The notes under the pieces are model-generated. The model was given only the letters and a program-made list of their open reading frames with translations. It did no database searches and was not told the DNA's origin. A stretch of DNA of 62,952 nucleotides from positions 1 through 62,952 of the forward strand of contig SXRM01000257.1 in the NCBI GenBank assembly GCA_005792545.1, in the 5' to 3' direction. This document shows, piece by piece, positions 60,518 through 62,952 of this stretch. Within the stretch, counting starts at the first letter, position 1. Each line of letters begins with the position of its first letter. The stretch is from Pseudomonadota bacterium (GTDB taxonomy: Bacteria; Myxococcota_A; UBA9042). A program made the position numbers and the translations under genes.

Positions 60518-61465
60518 CTATTCCTCGCCGTCTGCGGGGCCGCCGGGTCCACCCGGGCCGCCGTGGCGACCGCCGTGTGGGCCGCGGCCGTGGTGGCGGC
60601 GCAAGAACTCGGCGAGCTTGCCGCGCTGCTCCGCCGTCAGCACCTTGTGCGCTTCCAGCGCCTGCGCCACGGCAAAGTCCGCGAGGTCCTTGTGCAGCTT
60701 GGCGCTGCCGTCCAACTGCGCCTGCACCGCGGCCGCATCGAGGCGATCGGCCTGCCAGAGCTGCAGCGCGCCGTCCAAGTGCTTGCGGCGCTCGACCGGC
60801 ACGGTAGCCATGCGCGCCTGCACTTTGTCGCGGATGGCGATGAGCGCCTTGCGCTGGTCAGCCGTGCATTGCAAGTGATCCATGGCCCGGTCGGTCATGC
60901 GCTCCGCCCAGAACCGACCCATCTTCTGCTGCCAGTTGCCGCGCGGGGCCGGCAGCACGTCGGCGACGTAGCCAGCGATGGCCTTGCGTTGCTCGGGCTT
61001 GAAGATCGGGTGCAGGCGGGTCAGCGCCGCCGCCACGTCCTTGCCGCGTTCCAGCCGGCTGTCGACGAACTGCTGCACCAGCGCCGCGATGGCCTTGGCG
61101 TCCGGCTTGTCGGCGGTGAACTGGTCGATGGCCGCCTTGCGCTGATCGTGGTGCCGCTCCATGCCGGCCTTGCCTTTGGCCAGCAGCGCGTCGACCTCTG
61201 CTTGCGCGGCCTTGCGCTGCTCTGGCGTGGCCTTGGCGAGGTCCAACGCGTCGGCGACGTGCGCCTCGACCTTGGCCTTGAACCACTGCGCGCCCGGGTG
61301 TTCGCCCTCCTGACCCTGGCCGCAGGACCCGCCTTTGCAGCCGCCATGGGGATGTGCGAAACCGCTGCGACTGGCCGCACCGGCAGCGACGACCGCCAAC
61401 AGGGACGCCAGCAAGCCGCGGCGACCAAAGCGCGAGCCGCGGCAGAATTTTCCGTGTCCGAACAT
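60518..61465 (-). CDS. Spy/CpxP-like periplasmic protein with repeated TxxQR motifs
   Basis: 315 residues from ATG at 61465 with a strong AGGAG upstream. The N-terminus has two adjacent arginines (GRRGLLASLLAVVAAGAAS) and could be a Tat signal. The His/Gly-rich start (HPHGGCKGGSCGQGQEGEH) and the repeated helical motif ATPEQRKAAQAEVDALL, FKPEQRKAIAGYV, CTADQRKALIAIRDKV, LTAEQRGKLAEFLRRHHGR match the LTxxQ family (Spy, CpxP, ZraP). The length suggests two fused units. Chaperone or metal-sensing role in the periplasm is inferred; the His-rich ends may bind metal. Confidence 0.85.
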   Translation of the reverse strand: MFGHGKFCRGSRFGRRGLLASLLAVVAAGAASRSGFAHPHGGCKGGSCGQGQEGEHPGAQWFKAKVEAHVADALDLAKATPEQRKAAQAEVDALLAKGKAGMERHHDQRKAAIDQFTADKPDAKAIAALVQQFVDSRLERGKDVAAALTRLHPIFKPEQRKAIAGYVADVLPAPRGNWQQKMGRFWAERMTDRAMDHLQCTADQRKALIAIRDKVQARMATVPVERRKHLDGALQLWQADRLDAAAVQAQLDGSAKLHKDLADFAVAQALEAHKVLTAEQRGKLAEFLRRHHGRGPHGGRHGGPGGPGGPADGEE

Positions 61466-61649
61466 GATGAGCTCCTCGCGGGCCAGGCCCGCCTTGTGCT
61501 TGGGGCCGCGGCGGACGGCGTGTCCACTGCGGTGTACAAGATGTACCGACGCGCCGCAATTTAGTTGCAGTTTTGGCAAAGAAGTGTGTCGGGCGCGTTT
61601 GCTGCGACCAAAACGGCGTTGCGCTCGTCGAACGCCAATCGTCGCGCGG

Positions 61650-62952
61650 CTAGGCCGTCCCGAAGTCGCCGCGCAGCACGGACTCGAGGTCCTCGACGCC
61701 GATGGCCGCGCCCGCGCTGGAGCCTTCCAACAAGCCCTCGACCAGTTGGCGCTTTTCGCCGTGCAGCCGCAAGATGCCCTCTTCGACGGTGTTCTGCGTC
61801 ACCAAACGATAGACTGTAACGGCCCGGTCTTGGCCGATGCGGTGGGCGCGATCGGTGGCCTGGTCTTCGACGGCCGGATTCCACCATGGGTCGAGGTGGA
61901 ACACGTAGCTCGCCGCCGTCAGGTTCAGCCCGGTGCCGCCGGCCTTGAGCGAGATCAAGAAGGCGTCGCCGTCACCGGACTGGAAGCGGTCGACTTCGCG
62001 CTTGCGGGCGTCCACCGGGGTCTGGCCGTCGAGGTAGCGCAGATTGAAGCCCTCCTTCTCCAGCGCTTCGCGCACCAGACTCAGATGGCGGACGAACTGC
62101 GAAAACACCAGCGCCTTGTGGCCCTCGTCGCGCAAAGCCAACAGTCGCTCCACCAGCGCATCGAGCTTGGCTGAACTGCCCGACCAGAACTCGTCGACCA
62201 GGCTCGGATGACAGGCCATCTGCCTTAGGCGCGTCAGCGCCGCCAACACCGCGAACCGCCGTTGCTCGGGCGGCATGCGCTGGTTGTCTTCCAGCATCTT
62301 TAGCGCGGCGAGGCGGTGGGCTTCGTAGAGCGCCCGTTCCTCTTGCGGCTGCTCGACATCGAGACGAATTTCGGTGCGCGGCGGCAATTCTGGCGCGACC
62401 TCGGCCTTGCGCCTGCGCAGCACGAACGGCCGAATCAGCCGCGCCAGCGCAGAGCGCGCCGTTGGGTCGTTGCTGCGCTCGATGGGGCCGGCAAAGCGGT
62501 CGCGAAAGTCCTCCCAGCTGCCAAGCAGCCCGGGCACCGCCGCGCGCAGGACGCTCCACAACTCGGCCGTGCGGTTCTCGACCGGCGTGCCCGACAGCGC
62601 CATCCGAAAGCCGGCCTGCAGCTGGAACGCGCACTGCGCCCGCTTGGTGGCCGCGTTCTTGAGCGCCTGGGCCTCGTCCAGGACCAGCGTTGCCCATTGG
62701 ATGGCGGTCAGTTGGTCGATGCGGCGCACCATGCGGTCCCAACTGCTGACCACCACGTCGCCCGACTTCAAGTCCTGCAGATCGCCGTCGTCCAGGTCGT
62801 GCAGCGGCCGCAAGCGCAGTGTCGGCGCGAACTTGTCGGCCTCGCGCTGCCAGTTGTGCACCAGCGACAGCGGCGCCACCACCAGCGCCGGACCCTGCGC
62901 CTGCCGCTGCAGCAGCACCGCCAGCGCCTGCACGGTCTTGCCCAGGCCCATG
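61650..62952 (-). CDS. SNF2-family DNA helicase/ATPase, C-terminal part (5' end outside window)
   Basis: At least 433 residues; the frame remains open to the window edge. MGLGKTVQALAVLL is Walker A (preceded by the usual ADDMGLGKT, outside), LVVAPLSLVHNWQREADKF motif Ia, TLVLDEAQALKNAATKRAQ (DEAQ, motif II), MALSGTPVENRTAELWSVL motif III. The helicase C half has KALVFSQFVRHLSLVREALEKEG, LISLKAGGTGLNLTAASYVFHLDPWWNPAVEDQATDRAHRIGQDRAVTVYRLV (motifs V-VI). Typical of bacterial RapA/HepA-like SWI2/SNF2 proteins with a SWIM domain further upstream. Probable role in chromatin-like DNA remodelling. Confidence 0.94.
   Translation of the reverse strand, partial: MGLGKTVQALAVLLQRQAQGPALVVAPLSLVHNWQREADKFAPTLRLRPLHDLDDGDLQDLKSGDVVVSSWDRMVRRIDQLTAIQWATLVLDEAQALKNAATKRAQCAFQLQAGFRMALSGTPVENRTAELWSVLRAAVPGLLGSWEDFRDRFAGPIERSNDPTARSALARLIRPFVLRRRKAEVAPELPPRTEIRLDVEQPQEERALYEAHRLAALKMLEDNQRMPPEQRRFAVLAALTRLRQMACHPSLVDEFWSGSSAKLDALVERLLALRDEGHKALVFSQFVRHLSLVREALEKEGFNLRYLDGQTPVDARKREVDRFQSGDGDAFLISLKAGGTGLNLTAASYVFHLDPWWNPAVEDQATDRAHRIGQDRAVTVYRLVTQNTVEEGILRLHGEKRQLVEGLLEGSSAGAAIGVEDLESVLRGDFGTA

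Noticed and set aside
1-62952. tRNA, rRNA, transposase or phage genes
   Set aside because: None could be recognised by eye in either strand; tail-fibre-like repeats at 44.1 kb belong to a cellular secreted protein without phage neighbours.

Overview
This is a GC-rich chromosomal window (about two thirds G+C by eye) with tightly packed genes. It is dominated by exported proteins: roughly half the genes carry a signal peptide or lipobox, and many encode cysteine-rich arrays of the CDDGNxCTxDxC type, MYXO-CTERM-like tails, IgGFc-binding, RCC1 and SUMF1-like domains. That repertoire, with a class III-type PHA synthase and PilZ proteins, points to a Myxococcota (former Deltaproteobacteria) bacterium; the exact lineage cannot be read from the sequence. 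No rRNA, tRNA, CRISPR array, insertion-sequence transposase or prophage was seen.

Layout. 1-10.7 kb (+): a Bat (aerotolerance-type) operon in which several normally separate subunits are fused: MoxR ATPase, DUF58 protein, a BatD-like/RDD fusion, BatA, a BatB-BatC fusion with four PPC-like domains, and a BatD-BatE fusion. 10.9-14.1 kb (-): polyhydroxyalkanoate genes (synthase, acyl-CoA ligase, phasin-like protein), with the regulator phaR at 19.2 kb. 14.3-18.8 kb (-): a translationally coupled envelope operon of two paralogous lipoproteins flanking an alpha/beta hydrolase and an outer-membrane protein. 20-33.9 kb: mostly (+) secreted proteins, including a somatomedin-B-like lipoprotein, an IgGFc-binding lipoprotein, a beta-helix protein, a calpain-like protease, a DUF4403 lipoprotein, an HExxH protein and a Cys-rich SUMF1-like lipoprotein. 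33.9-39 kb (-): two tandem Cys-rich amidases, a TonB-like protein and a rhodanese. 39-48 kb: a lipoprotein with a broken signal sequence, a PBP2 with an unusual Cys-rich insertion, a fibrinogen-like adhesin, a PilZ protein and a lipase-like lipoprotein. 48-55.2 kb (-): one 7.1-kb gene for a Cys-rich protein ending in three seven-bladed RCC1 propellers. 55.2-63 kb: a probable selenoprotein of the carboxymuconolactone decarboxylase/AhpD-like family, a Uma2 nuclease-like protein, a radical SAM protein coupled to a membrane protein, an SDR protein, a cyclophilin lipoprotein, a Spy/CpxP-like protein and a SNF2 helicase running off the window.

The most notable points are the in-frame UGA (CxxU) with a SECIS-like hairpin at 55.8 kb, the three CP[YF]D...CxxC knuckles inside a PBP2, the 21 RCC1 blades arranged as 3 x 7, a dispersed 43-bp repeat core with locally complementary arms (three copies), and the heavily fused Bat operon. 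The common theme is envelope and surface biology: stress handling, peptidoglycan metabolism and large disulphide-rich display proteins.
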